The notes beneath the pieces are model-generated. The model had not been told where the DNA came from. It ran no database searches and was given only the letters and a program-made list of their open reading frames with translations. The position numbers and the translations under genes are program-made. Below, in pieces: positions 56,090 through 64,000 of a stretch of DNA of 64,000 nucleotides. The DNA comes from an uncultured Oscillospiraceae bacterium (GTDB lineage: Bacteria; Bacillota; Clostridia; Oscillospirales; Oscillospiraceae). Numbering within the stretch: the stretch's first letter is position 1; each line of letters starts with the position of its first letter. The DNA is taken from positions 1-64,000 of the forward strand of contig CANRLZ010000001.1 in NCBI GenBank assembly GCA_947631595.1. Direction: 5' to 3'.

Positions 56090-56635
56090 ATGGCTATGAG
56101 CGTGGACGAATTGCTGGACGCCCTCTACGAGATGATCGAGGACGCCAAGGGTCTGCCCCTCAGCGGGGATAAGTGCCTGGTGGAGCGGGATAAGGCCCTG
56201 GATCTGCTGGACGACATCCGGGCGCAGTTCCCGGTGGAGTTTGCCGAGGCGCGCAAGCTTCTGTCCACCCGCAACGAGTACCTGGCCGCGGCCAAGCGGG
56301 AGGCCGAGCTGGTGCGCAAGCAGGCGGAGGAACAGGCCAAGCACATGGTAAACGAGACCCAGCTCATGACCCAGGCGCGCCAGCAGTCCGGCGAGATGAT
56401 GCGCCAGACCGAGCAGAAGACCTCCGAGCAGGTGCGCGCCGCCGACGAGCAGGCACGGGAGCTGAAGCGGGCCGCCGAGCAGTACTGTGACGATCTTCTC
56501 CGCCGGGCGGAGGAGGCGGTGGCCGAGGCGGGAAAGGAGCTGGCCCAGTCCCGGGCCGCCTTCCGCAGCGCCGCCGGCGTGGGCGGCAGCCAGAGCCAGG
56601 GCAAGCCGGTCTACGACGTGGACGTGGACGAGTAA
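56090..56635 (+). CDS. Coiled-coil protein of unknown function next to coaD
   Basis: 181 aa. MSVDELLDALYEMIEDAKGLPLSGDKCLVERDKALDLLDDIRAQFPVEFAEARKLL is followed by a long Gln/Glu/Ala-rich coiled coil (REAELVRKQAEEQAKHMVNETQ...) and an acidic end (VYDVDVDE). Relatives sit after coaD in many Clostridia and are variously annotated as ATPase or DivIVA-like; no nucleotide motif is present. It may be a cytoskeletal or cell-cycle scaffold. ATG 56090 follows GGGAGGA; ATG 56096 is also possible. Confidence 0.8.
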   Translation: MAMSVDELLDALYEMIEDAKGLPLSGDKCLVERDKALDLLDDIRAQFPVEFAEARKLLSTRNEYLAAAKREAELVRKQAEEQAKHMVNETQLMTQARQQSGEMMRQTEQKTSEQVRAADEQARELKRAAEQYCDDLLRRAEEAVAEAGKELAQSRAAFRSAAGVGGSQSQGKPVYDVDVDE

Positions 56636-56657
56636 GACCCCATCCCTTTTTGCCGCA

Positions 56658-56690
56658 AACCGCCTATCCGGGTTCGGATAGGCGGTTTTT
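56658..56690 (+). terminator. Terminator after the coaD cluster
   Basis: AACCGCCTATCCG-GGTT-CGGATAGGCGGTT followed by TTT: a 13-bp perfect stem. Confidence 0.9.
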
Positions 56691-56720
56691 CGCGCCCTGC
56701 CCGCCGCCGGGAAAAAAGGA

Positions 56721-56749
56721 TTGCGGCCACTTCGGGAATGTGGTATCAT
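56721..56749 (+). promoter_or_regulatory. Promoter for the 56.8-62.4 kb cluster
   Basis: TTGCGG, 17 bp, TATCAT, about 55 bp before the ATG of the first gene. Confidence 0.55.
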
Positions 56750-56803
56750 TAATCTGTTAAACTATCGACGGAAGAAAAGCCCGTTTGGGCGAGGAGGGTC
56801 GCT

Positions 56804-57781
56804 ATGTTTCAGTATCAAAACTACCGAGGCCGCAAGCCCATGGGGCGGCGCATCCTCACCGCCATCGTCATCGCCCTGGCGGTGGCGCTGGTGCTGGCGC
56901 TCATCGCCATGGTGGTGCTGCCCAACTACGTGACCTATACCGCGGACGGGGCAAAATTCGACCTGCCCTTCTTCGGCGGGAGCCGCGGCGAGGTGGAGCC
57001 GGAGGCGCTGGACAGCCTGGAACCCCAGGTGATCGTGGACAGCGCCGAGCCGCCCGTGGCGGCCGCCAGCGCCGCCCCCGGCGCCGGAGCGGGAGCCGGG
57101 CGCGGCCCTGGGGCGAGCGCCCAGCCGGGCGCTGTGGTGAGCGCCGCGCCGGTGAGCGCCGCGCCTCTCGCGGTAGACCTGTCCGGCCTGACGCGCCGGG
57201 AGGCGCCCCTGGGCCTGTCCGTGACCCCCGGGGCGGGGCAGGGCGGCATCGTGGATCAGACCATCGGCCTGTCCATCCCCGGCCAGGTCCCCGCCATCGA
57301 CCGGGACGCCTTCCGGGCGACCTGCCAGAGCCTGCCCTACGCCGCGGCCTGGCTGGCGCCGGACTGGAACGCGCTGCTGGCTCGGGAGGGCGGCGCCGAC
57401 GACCTGACCCGCTGGTGCCTGACCCTGGCCGACGGCGGCTACGATGAGATCCTCTTCTCCGAGGCGGCGCCCGCGGATAACGGCGCCGCGTTGGCCCAGA
57501 CCTACCAGAGCGTGAAGGCCGCTCTGGCCGAGGCGGGCTGGCAGGGGCGGCTGGGCCTGGTGCTGGACCAGGGCCTGACGGGGTCCAACTACGACCCCTC
57601 CCTGCTCCCCGCCATCGCCCAGAGCTTTGAGCGCCTCTACTTCCGCTCCGCCCTCCAGAACGGCGTGCGCGACGCCCTGACGGCCCAGGGCTTCAACGGC
57701 CAGAACGCCAACATCGTCACCGTCTACGCCGGCGCGGTACCCGGAAACGTGCGCTGGGCCTGGGCGGTGCTGCCCCAGTAA
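56804..57781 (+). CDS. Membrane-anchored protein of unknown function, glycoside-hydrolase-like C-terminus
   Basis: 325 aa. A cytoplasmic basic stretch and one membrane helix (ILTAIVIALAVALVLALIAMVVLP, about 17-40) are followed by an Ala/Pro/Gly-rich linker (about 85-125). The extracellular domain has alternating strands and helices: DDLTRWCLTLADGGYDEILFSEAA and AEAGWQGRLGLVLDQGLTG. The pattern resembles half of a DUF4015-type putative glycosidase barrel, but I cannot identify catalytic residues with confidence. It is the first gene of a run of cell-surface genes. Confidence 0.72.
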   Translation: MFQYQNYRGRKPMGRRILTAIVIALAVALVLALIAMVVLPNYVTYTADGAKFDLPFFGGSRGEVEPEALDSLEPQVIVDSAEPPVAAASAAPGAGAGAGRGPGASAQPGAVVSAAPVSAAPLAVDLSGLTRREAPLGLSVTPGAGQGGIVDQTIGLSIPGQVPAIDRDAFRATCQSLPYAAAWLAPDWNALLAREGGADDLTRWCLTLADGGYDEILFSEAAPADNGAALAQTYQSVKAALAEAGWQGRLGLVLDQGLTGSNYDPSLLPAIAQSFERLYFRSALQNGVRDALTAQGFNGQNANIVTVYAGAVPGNVRWAWAVLPQ

Positions 57782-57815
57782 GTTTTTGCCTATCGAACCG
57801 AAAAAGGAGTACGTT

Positions 57816-58493
57816 ATGCCCGGAAAACACATCCCCTCTTATGAGGGCAACCTCCGTTCCCACATGATCACCATCCCCGCCTGCATCAGCCAGTGTTCCG
57901 GCATCCGGGTGTTTGGGCGGCGGATCAAATCCCTGGTCTTCACCACCGACGTGGCCATCCTGCGCAACGTCAACGCCGACGCGGTGATCGCCGTCTACCC
58001 CTTCACCCCCCAGCCCATCATCACCAGGGCCATCCTGTCCTGCGCGGATATGCCGGTGTTCGTGGGGGTGGGCGGCGGCGTCACCCGGGGCCATCGGGTG
58101 GTGGGCCTGGCCATAGGCGCGGAGCGGGATGGCGCCTTCGGCGTGGTGGTGAACGCCCCCACGGAGAATAAAGTCGTCTCCGACCTGAAGCGGGTGGTGG
58201 ATATCCCCGTGGTGGTCACGGTGGTCTCCCGGCGCACCGACGTGGCCGCCCGGCTGGCGGCCGGGGCGGACATCCTCAACGTCTCCGGCGCGGCGGAGAC
58301 CCCGGACATCGTGGCGGCCATCCGGGCGCAGTTCCCCAAGGTGCCCATCATCGCCACCGGCGGCCCCACCGACGAGACCATCCGGGCCACCATCGCCGCC
58401 GGGGCCAACGCCATCACCTACACGCCCCCCACCAACGGCCAGCTCTTCGCGGTGTCCATGGACAACTACCGCCGCGCGGAGAATGTGATCTGA
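57816..58493 (+). CDS. TIM-barrel protein of unknown substrate
   Basis: 225 aa with repeated beta-alpha units and a phosphate-binding-like end: VPIIATGGPTDETIRATIAAGANAITYTPP. Other blocks are VFVGVGGGVTRGHRVVGLAIGAERDGAFGVVVNAP and IPVVVTVVSRRTDVAARLAAGADILNVSGA. It resembles small phosphate-binding barrels (ThiG/IGPS-like fold), and relatives are often labelled only as hydrolase. I chose ATG 57816 because AAAAAGGAG precedes it. Its TGA overlaps the ATG of the acyltransferase gene. Confidence 0.75.
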   Translation: MPGKHIPSYEGNLRSHMITIPACISQCSGIRVFGRRIKSLVFTTDVAILRNVNADAVIAVYPFTPQPIITRAILSCADMPVFVGVGGGVTRGHRVVGLAIGAERDGAFGVVVNAPTENKVVSDLKRVVDIPVVVTVVSRRTDVAARLAAGADILNVSGAAETPDIVAAIRAQFPKVPIIATGGPTDETIRATIAAGANAITYTPPTNGQLFAVSMDNYRRAENVI

Positions 58494-59533
58494 TGGAGGC
58501 GACAAAAACCGACCGCCTGGTCTACGGGGACGTTCTGCGGTGCCTGGCCGCCTTCGCGGTGGTGCTGCTCCACTGCGCCGGGGCGAGCCTGGCGGCGGAG
58601 GACCCGGCCTCCACCCGCTTTTTGGTCTTGAACGTCCTGGACGGCGCCTGCCGCTGGGCGGTCCCCATGTTCGTGATGATCTCGGGGGCCTTCCTGCTGG
58701 ACCCGGAGAAGCCCATGGGCAGGAAAAAATGGCTGGGGTATGTGAAGCGGGCGGCCCTGCTCCTGGTGTTCTGGAGCTTTTTCTACGCCTTTGTGGACAC
58801 CTATGGGACCTACGCGGGGGCGGAGTGGTGCCTGGCGGCGCTGAACCGGGTGGTCACCGGACAGCTCCACTACCACCTGTGGTATCTGCCCGCGCTCCTG
58901 GGTCTCTACCTCCTGATCCCCCCGCTGCGCGCGCTGATCCGGGGGGCCTCCCGGCGGACGCTGTGGTATCTGGCGGGGCTGTGGGGCGCGGTGGCGCTGG
59001 GGGCGCACACCCTGGCCAGCCTCCTGCCCGGATGGCTGGGGCAGCCCTGGGTGGAGCTGCTGCGGCTGAGCGCCCTGACCGACCTCTGGGGCTTTCTGCT
59101 CCTGGGCTATCTGCTGAAGACCTGCGCCCTTGACCCCCGCCGGGAGTGGATCTGCTACGCCCTGGGGGCCCTGGGACTGGCGGTCACCTGGGGCGGCACC
59201 TGGCTGCTCTCCCTGCGCCAGGGCGGGCTGGACATGCGGCTCTATGGATACCTGACGCCCAACGTGGCCCTGACCGCCGCGGCGCTGTTTTTGGCGGCCC
59301 GGCGGCGGCGCTGGGGCGGCGGAGCGGTGTGGGCCGCCGCAGCCCCCGCCACCCTGGGGGTCTATCTGCTCCACCCCCTGTTGCTGCTGGTGTGCCAGAA
59401 CCATGGCCTGCCCCGGCCGGGCTGGGGCGTCTGGTGGGCGGTGCCGGCGGAAGCGGCGATCCTGTTCGCCGTCGCCCTGGGGGGGAGCCTCATTTTGCGC
59501 CGCATCCCCAAGGTGGGGAAGATATTATTCTAA
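58493..59533 (+). CDS. Acyltransferase-3 family membrane O-acyltransferase
   Basis: 346 aa with about ten membrane helices. The N-terminus has DVLRCLAAFAVVLLHCAG (the R..A...V...H pattern of Acyl_transf_3), then WAVPMFVMISGAFLL and, near the end, GVYLLHPLLLLV. The family O-acylates sugars or lipids at the cell surface. Translation is coupled to the preceding TIM-barrel gene. It is followed by MBOAT and DHHW genes, so it is probably part of one surface-polymer modification cluster. Confidence 0.88.
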   Translation: MEATKTDRLVYGDVLRCLAAFAVVLLHCAGASLAAEDPASTRFLVLNVLDGACRWAVPMFVMISGAFLLDPEKPMGRKKWLGYVKRAALLLVFWSFFYAFVDTYGTYAGAEWCLAALNRVVTGQLHYHLWYLPALLGLYLLIPPLRALIRGASRRTLWYLAGLWGAVALGAHTLASLLPGWLGQPWVELLRLSALTDLWGFLLLGYLLKTCALDPRREWICYALGALGLAVTWGGTWLLSLRQGGLDMRLYGYLTPNVALTAAALFLAARRRRWGGGAVWAAAAPATLGVYLLHPLLLLVCQNHGLPRPGWGVWWAVPAEAAILFAVALGGSLILRRIPKVGKILF

Positions 59534-59551
59534 AGGAGACGCGCCTGAGCC

Positions 59552-60982
59552 ATGCTGTTTTCCAGCGACCTGTTTCTCTTCGTCTTTCTCCCGGTGGTAT
59601 TGCTGGTCTACTACTGCCCCCTGCGGTCCACCCGCCGGGGGCAAAACTGGTTTCTCCTGGCCGCGTCCCTGTTCTTCTACGGCTGGGCCGAGCCGGTGTT
59701 CGTGCTGGTGATGCTGGGCAGCGTCCTCTATAACTACCTCCTGGGCCTGTGGGTGGCCGCCCGGATGGGGCGGGGGAGGAGGACCACCCTGCCCGTGGCG
59801 CTGGCGGTGGCGGGGAATTTGTCGCTGCTGTTTGTCTTCAAGTACCTGACCTTCACCCTGGTCAACCTCCGGGCGGCCGGCCTTTCCGCGCCCCTTGTGA
59901 ACGTCGCCCTGCCCGTGGGCATCTCCTTTTTCACCTTCCAGGCCCTGAGCTATGTGCTGGACGTTGCCCGAGGCGACGCGGAGGTGCAGAAAAACCCCCT
60001 GAACGTGGGCCTCTACATCGCCTTTTTCCCCCAGCTCATCGCCGGGCCGATCGTGAAGTACCGCACCGTGGCCCACCAGATCCAACACCGCCAGGAGTCC
60101 TGGGAGATGTTCTCCCAGGGCTGTTGGCGGTTTTTGATCGGCCTGGGGAAGAAGGTCATCCTGGCCAACCAGCTGGCCGTGATTGCCGACGCCGCCTTTG
60201 ACGCCGGCGTGCCCGGGTCGGTGGCCATGGCCTGGGTGGGTTCGCTGTGTTACACCCTGCAAATTTACTTTGACTTCGGCGGCTACTCCGACATGGCCAT
60301 CGGCCTTGGCAAGATGTTCGGCTTTCAATTTCTGGAGAACTTCCGCTACCCCTATCTGGCCTCCTCCTGCCGGGATTTCTGGAAGCGCTGGCACATCAGC
60401 CTCACCACCTGGTTCCGGGACTACCTCTACATCCCCCTGGGGGGTAACCGCATGAAGAGCCGGTGGGGCGTGTGGCGGAATATGCTGGTGGTGTGGCTGT
60501 TCACCGGGATCTGGCACGGGGCGAACTGGACCTTCCTCACCTGGGGGCTGGTGTGGTTCGTGCTGTTGAGCGCGGAGCGGCTGTGGCACCCCCTGGAGCG
60601 CTGCCCGCTGTGGCTGCGCCGGGCGGTGACCTTCCTGGTGGTCAACTTCACCTGGGTTCTCTTCCGGGCGGACAGCCTGGAGCGCGCGGCGGGCTTTCTG
60701 GGCGCCATGTTCGGGGTGGGCGTCCCGGCGGTGTGGAGTCCGGAGGCGGGGTACTACCTGACCCAGAACTGGGCGGTGCTGGCCCTGGCCATCGCCGCCT
60801 GCGGCCCCGCCGCCACCTGGCTGCGGGGGCGGCTGACGCGGTTGGCCCAGCGGGCGGAAAAACCCTGGCTCATGCCCGCCTGGGACGCGGTGTGCGCGGT
60901 GAGCTTGGGCGCTGTCTTCCTCGTCTCCGCGGCGTTTTTGGTCAAGGGGAGCTACAACCCCTTCATCTACTTCAACTTCTGA
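59552..60982 (+). CDS. MBOAT family O-acyltransferase (AlgI/DltB-like)
   Basis: 476 aa with about eleven membrane helices. The core has ISFFTFQALSYVLDVARGD, AGPIVKYR, the conserved YFDFGGYSDMAIGLGKMFGF, FWKRWHISLTTWFRDYLYIPLGGNR and the catalytic histidine in FTGIWHGANWTF. It transfers acyl groups across the membrane to extracellular polymers, as in AlgI and PatA-type systems. No dltA or dltC is present, so D-alanylation is unlikely. It is cotranscribed with the DHHW gene downstream. Confidence 0.93.
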   Translation: MLFSSDLFLFVFLPVVLLVYYCPLRSTRRGQNWFLLAASLFFYGWAEPVFVLVMLGSVLYNYLLGLWVAARMGRGRRTTLPVALAVAGNLSLLFVFKYLTFTLVNLRAAGLSAPLVNVALPVGISFFTFQALSYVLDVARGDAEVQKNPLNVGLYIAFFPQLIAGPIVKYRTVAHQIQHRQESWEMFSQGCWRFLIGLGKKVILANQLAVIADAAFDAGVPGSVAMAWVGSLCYTLQIYFDFGGYSDMAIGLGKMFGFQFLENFRYPYLASSCRDFWKRWHISLTTWFRDYLYIPLGGNRMKSRWGVWRNMLVVWLFTGIWHGANWTFLTWGLVWFVLLSAERLWHPLERCPLWLRRAVTFLVVNFTWVLFRADSLERAAGFLGAMFGVGVPAVWSPEAGYYLTQNWAVLALAIAACGPAATWLRGRLTRLAQRAEKPWLMPAWDAVCAVSLGAVFLVSAAFLVKGSYNPFIYFNF

Positions 60983-61023
60983 GGCGGCCACCACCCCAGA
61001 CAAAGAGAAAGGAGGGCTTCGCC

Positions 61024-62424
61024 GTGTCCTGGAGCGATCGGTTCAGACGAAAATTTGGCAACCGCTACGCGCTGACGGCGGTGCTCTTCCTGCTCATCAT
61101 GCTGTGGGGCGCGGGGACGGTCTTTTTCGGCATCCTCAACGAGGCCACCGCCTGCGCGGGCTACGAGCTGCCCGACCTCCCGCGAAAGACCGATCTGTCC
61201 GTTCCCGGCCGGGAACGGGCGGGGGCGCTTCCCAGCGCCCCCGCTGATCTGACCCTGCCCGCCCAGGTGCCCGCCTGGCCGGAGCGGGTGGGCCGGCAGA
61301 CCGCCGCGGCCCAGGCGGCGGTGACCCAGGCGCTGGAGGACGACCACAGCCTGATCGAAGTCTACGGGGCGTTCCAGGCCCTGTGCGGCCGGACGGCCAT
61401 TGAGGACGCGGCGGAGCCGGAGTACGGGGTGGTGCGGCTGAAAGACGGCTCCCTGTCCTTTGTGGGCCAGGGGGAACCCGACCCCCAGGTCCAGGCGGGA
61501 GAGCTGAAGCGGCTCCAGACCGCCCTGGCCCAGCGGGATATCCCCCTGCTCTACTGCCAGGCGCCCTCCAAGCTGGAGCCGGGGGCGGAGGGGCTTCCAT
61601 ACGGGGTGGAGGACACCTCCAACGCCTGCGCCGACCGCCTCCTGGCCGCCCTGGACGAGAAGGGGGTGGCCACCCTGGACCTGCGGCAGACCCTGAAAGA
61701 CGCCGGAGGCGACTGGGGCGACTGGTTCTACCGCACCGACCACCACTGGAACCAGGACGCCGCCTTTGTGAGCTTTCAGGCGCTGGCGGAGCGCCTGGGC
61801 CAGTACACCCAGACCGTCTCGGTGGGCGGCAACACCCGCCGCCAGGCCATCCACATCGACCCCATCTACACCGACGCCAACTCCTACGACCGCCAGACCC
61901 TCTCCCGGTTCTTCCTGGGCAGCCAGGGCAAGCGGGTGGGCAGCACCTACGCCGGGGTGGACGACTTCGTCCTCTGGACGCCCACCTTCCCCACCCTTCT
62001 GCGCTACACCGGCGCCTCCGGCGGCGACCGCTGGGGGGACCTGGAGGAGACGGTGCTCTACCCCCAGCGGGTGGCCCAGCGGGATCTGTATGGCGGCAAC
62101 CCCTATACCTACTACGCCGGCGGGGACTACCCCTTCGCCCAGGTCACCAACTACTACAACCGCCAGGGGCCGAAGGTGCTGCTCATCCGGGATTCCTACG
62201 CCTGTGCCATGACCCCCTACCTGGCCCTGGCCTGCTCCCAGCTCTCCACCATCGACCCCCGCTCCTTTTCCGACGATCTGCTCACCTACGTGGACTGGAC
62301 CCGGCCGGACGTGGTGGTGGTGCTCTACTCCTCCGGCATGGTTCGGGAGGAGGAGCCATACCGGCTGCTCTCCCAGGCGCCGGAACCGGCCAAGGGCGAC
62401 GCCCTGCGGCGGGTGGAAAAGTAA
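61024..62424 (+). CDS. DHHW-family (AlgX/AlgJ-like) extracellular O-acetylation partner
   Basis: 466 aa. A single N-terminal membrane helix (ALTAVLFLLIMLWGAGTVFFG) precedes an SGNH-like extracellular domain. The motif FYRTDHHWNQDAAF supplies the DxxH pair, and VLLIRDSYACAMTPYLALACSQL the serine-containing DSY block. Such proteins accept an acyl group from the MBOAT partner and transfer it to a polysaccharide. I chose GTG 61024 because AAAGGAGGGC precedes it; the long track ORF overlaps the MBOAT gene in a shadow frame. Confidence 0.9.
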   Translation: MSWSDRFRRKFGNRYALTAVLFLLIMLWGAGTVFFGILNEATACAGYELPDLPRKTDLSVPGRERAGALPSAPADLTLPAQVPAWPERVGRQTAAAQAAVTQALEDDHSLIEVYGAFQALCGRTAIEDAAEPEYGVVRLKDGSLSFVGQGEPDPQVQAGELKRLQTALAQRDIPLLYCQAPSKLEPGAEGLPYGVEDTSNACADRLLAALDEKGVATLDLRQTLKDAGGDWGDWFYRTDHHWNQDAAFVSFQALAERLGQYTQTVSVGGNTRRQAIHIDPIYTDANSYDRQTLSRFFLGSQGKRVGSTYAGVDDFVLWTPTFPTLLRYTGASGGDRWGDLEETVLYPQRVAQRDLYGGNPYTYYAGGDYPFAQVTNYYNRQGPKVLLIRDSYACAMTPYLALACSQLSTIDPRSFSDDLLTYVDWTRPDVVVVLYSSGMVREEEPYRLLSQAPEPAKGDALRRVEK

Positions 62425-62441
62425 AAAAATTGTAAACCCCC

Positions 62442-62470
62442 TTGCATTTTGGCCCGAGATGGGGTATCAT
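62442..62470 (+). promoter_or_regulatory. Promoter for htpG
   Basis: TTGCAT, 17 bp, TATCAT, immediately upstream of the CIRCE element. Confidence 0.7.
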
Positions 62471-62475
62471 ACGGG

Positions 62476-62502
62476 TTAGCACTCGGAGGAAAAGAGTGCT
62501 AA
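62476..62502 (+). promoter_or_regulatory. CIRCE operator (HrcA-binding site)
   Basis: TTAGCACTC-N9-GAGTGCTAA is a perfect match to the CIRCE consensus. It starts 6 bp after the -10 box, so it covers the transcription start, the usual HrcA repression position. Confidence 0.95.
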
Positions 62503-62545
62503 CCCTTTGTTTTCTCAAAAAATTTTTCATATAGGAGCGAGAAGT

Positions 62546-64000
62546 ATGGCAAAGAAGCAGTTCAAAACGGAGTCCAAGCGGCTGTTGGATCTGATGGTGA
62601 ACTCCATCTACACCCACAAGGACATCTTCCTGCGGGAGTTGATCTCCAACGCCAGCGACGCCATCGACAAGCTGGCCTACAAAGCCCTCACCGACGACAA
62701 GGTGGGCCTGAACCGGGGGGACTTCCAGATCGCCATCGTCCCGGACAGAGAAAGCCGCACCCTGACCATCTCGGATAACGGCATCGGCATGACCGCCGAG
62801 GAGCTGGAGAAGAACCTGGGCACCATCGCCCGGAGCGGCTCCCTCCAGTTCAAGAAGGAGATGGACGAGGGCAAGGGGGAGGACGTGGACATCATCGGCC
62901 AGTTCGGCGTGGGGTTCTACTCCGCCTTCATGGTGGCCGACCAGGTCACCGTGCTCTCCCGGGCCTACGGGGAGGATGCCGCCTACCGCTGGGCCTCCAC
63001 CGGCGCGGACGGCTACACCATCCAGGAGGACAGCCGGGAGGCGGCGGGGACGGACGTGATCCTCCACATCAAGCCCCAGGGGGAGGGGGAGGACTACGAC
63101 AGCTACCTGGATCCCCAGTACCTGGCCGCCCTAGTGAAGAAGCACTCCGACTACATCCACTACCCCATCCGCATGGAGCTGGAGCACACCCACCTCAAGC
63201 CCGCCCCCGACCCCAAGCCGGAGGACTACAAGCCCGAGTACGAGACCCACCGGGCGTGGGAGACGCTGAACTCCATGGTGCCCCTGTGGAACCGGCCCAA
63301 GAAGGACGTCACCGCGGAGGAGCAGAACCAGTTTTACAAGGAGAAGTTCGGCGACTGGCAGGACCCCCTGTCCTGCGTCCAGGTCTCGGCGGAGGGGGCG
63401 GTGAACTACAAGGCCCTGCTCTACATCCCCGCTCAGGCGCCCTACGACTTCTTCACCCGGGACTTCCAGAAGGGATTGCAGCTCTACTCCTCCGGGGTGC
63501 TCATTATGGACAAGTGCGCCGACCTGCTGCCCGAGCACTTCCGCTTTGTCCGGGGGGTGGTGGACTCCCCCGACTTCTCCCTGAACATCTCCCGTGAAAT
63601 TTTGCAGCACGACCGCCAGCTGAAGGTCATCGCCGGGAATTTGGAGAAGAAGATCAAGTCCGAGCTGGAGCGTCTGCTGAAGGACGAGCGGGAGCGCTAC
63701 CTCACCTTCTGGAAGGCCTTTGGCCCCCAGCTCAAGTACGGGGTGGTCAGCGACTTCGGCCAGAACAAGGAGCTGCTGCGGGATCTGCTGCTCTTCTGGA
63801 GTTCCAAGGGGGAGGAGATGGTCACCCTGGCCGAGTACCAGGCCCGGATGCCGGAGAGCCAGCCCTTTGTCTACTACGTCCGGGCGGAGAGCCGGGACAA
63901 GGCCGCCGCCCTGCCCCAGACCGAGCGCATCCTGGACGCGGGCTACGAGGTGCTCTACCTCACCGAGGACATCGACGAGTTTGCCATCCAGGTCCTGGAG
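62546..64000 (+). CDS. htpG: Molecular chaperone HtpG (Hsp90), C-terminus beyond window
   Basis: 485 residues are present; the family length is about 620-640, so the C-terminal dimerisation domain is cut off. GHKL ATPase motifs are [30 protein letters not shown] and [18 protein letters not shown]. The middle domain with [19 protein letters not shown] follows. ATG 62546 follows ATAGGAG. Regulation by HrcA is indicated by the CIRCE element, unlike the CIRCE-independent htpG of B. subtilis. Confidence 0.97.
   Translation, partial: MAKKQFKTESKRLLDLMVNSIYTHKDIFLRELISNASDAIDKLAYKALTDDKVGLNRGDFQIAIVPDRESRTLTISDNGIGMTAEELEKNLGTIARSGSLQFKKEMDEGKGEDVDIIGQFGVGFYSAFMVADQVTVLSRAYGEDAAYRWASTGADGYTIQEDSREAAGTDVILHIKPQGEGEDYDSYLDPQYLAALVKKHSDYIHYPIRMELEHTHLKPAPDPKPEDYKPEYETHRAWETLNSMVPLWNRPKKDVTAEEQNQFYKEKFGDWQDPLSCVQVSAEGAVNYKALLYIPAQAPYDFFTRDFQKGLQLYSSGVLIMDKCADLLPEHFRFVRGVVDSPDFSLNISREILQHDRQLKVIAGNLEKKIKSELERLLKDERERYLTFWKAFGPQLKYGVVSDFGQNKELLRDLLLFWSSKGEEMVTLAEYQARMPESQPFVYYVRAESRDKAAALPQTERILDAGYEVLYLTEDIDEFAIQVLE

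Noticed and set aside
59552-60982. DltB of a D-alanylation operon
   Set aside because: No dltA, dltC or dltD; the partner is a DHHW protein, which fits polysaccharide O-acylation instead.

Overview
The window is high-GC, densely coded chromosomal DNA that looks like an anaerobic, endospore-forming Clostridia member, most likely of the Oscillospiraceae/Flavonifractor type. This is inferred from SpoIIE and SleB, DnaD/DnaC-type helicase loading, the ACT-UPF0210 pair, MtaB, bacterial-type ferredoxin, HPr, CIRCE and near-consensus sigma-A promoters in a GC-rich background. No rRNA, tRNA, CRISPR array, prophage or complete insertion sequence was seen. Most of the window is core housekeeping.

Layout. 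1-3.4 kb: fakA-like/yloU (minus), an unknown 153-aa protein, and the dnaD-dnaC primosome pair (minus). 3.6-5.2 kb: tatD, its linked radical SAM gene and a 39-aa ORF whose ribosome-binding site is buried in a long hairpin. 5.2-6.8 kb: uracil permease behind a leader-peptide/terminator attenuator. 6.8-8.6 kb: a ribbon-helix-helix regulator divergent from an S-layer/BspA surface protein, with a four-half-site operator between them. 8.7-10.4 kb: a NifU-like scaffold and a GGGtGRT protein. 10.6-18 kb: gdpP-rplI-dnaB-tilS-hpt-ftsH on the plus strand. 18-22.9 kb (minus): a 78-aa protein, proS, a degenerate P-type ATPase-like membrane protein and rlmB. 23-25.1 kb: a second ftsH. 25.4-29.3 kb: mtaB, an HD hydrolase, the ACT/UPF0210 pair and a ferredoxin. 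29.5-36 kb: a ClpC-like ATPase lacking its N-domain, a lipoprotein, spoIIE and tmcAL. 36-41.2 kb: ackA, a 1058-aa Sel1-repeat protein and sleB. 41.3-43.4 kb: a glycolipid glycosyltransferase and a flippase-like protein. 43.5-55.6 kb: DNA repair and translation-related genes (uvrA, recD2, mutS2, uvrC, rsmD) with a CorC-like protein and HPr. 55.6-62.4 kb: coaD, a coiled-coil protein, two unknown proteins and a surface O-acylation cluster (acyltransferase-3, MBOAT, DHHW). 62.4 kb to the end: htpG behind a perfect CIRCE operator, running off the window.

The strongest candidates for something undescribed are two. First, a roughly 207-bp highly structured repeat with imperfect terminal inverted repeats occurs twice (25.15-25.35 and 32.07-32.28 kb). 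Each copy lies between convergent genes and is flanked by two copies of that site's own terminator hairpin, as if it inserts at intrinsic terminators and duplicates them. Second, the uraA leader has a 29-codon ORF with a good Shine-Dalgarno, a pyrimidine-rich tract, and a UAG stop that is exactly the three-base loop of a terminator. This is the architecture of enterobacterial pyrBI attenuation, in a Firmicute-like genome and with no PyrR site that I could see.
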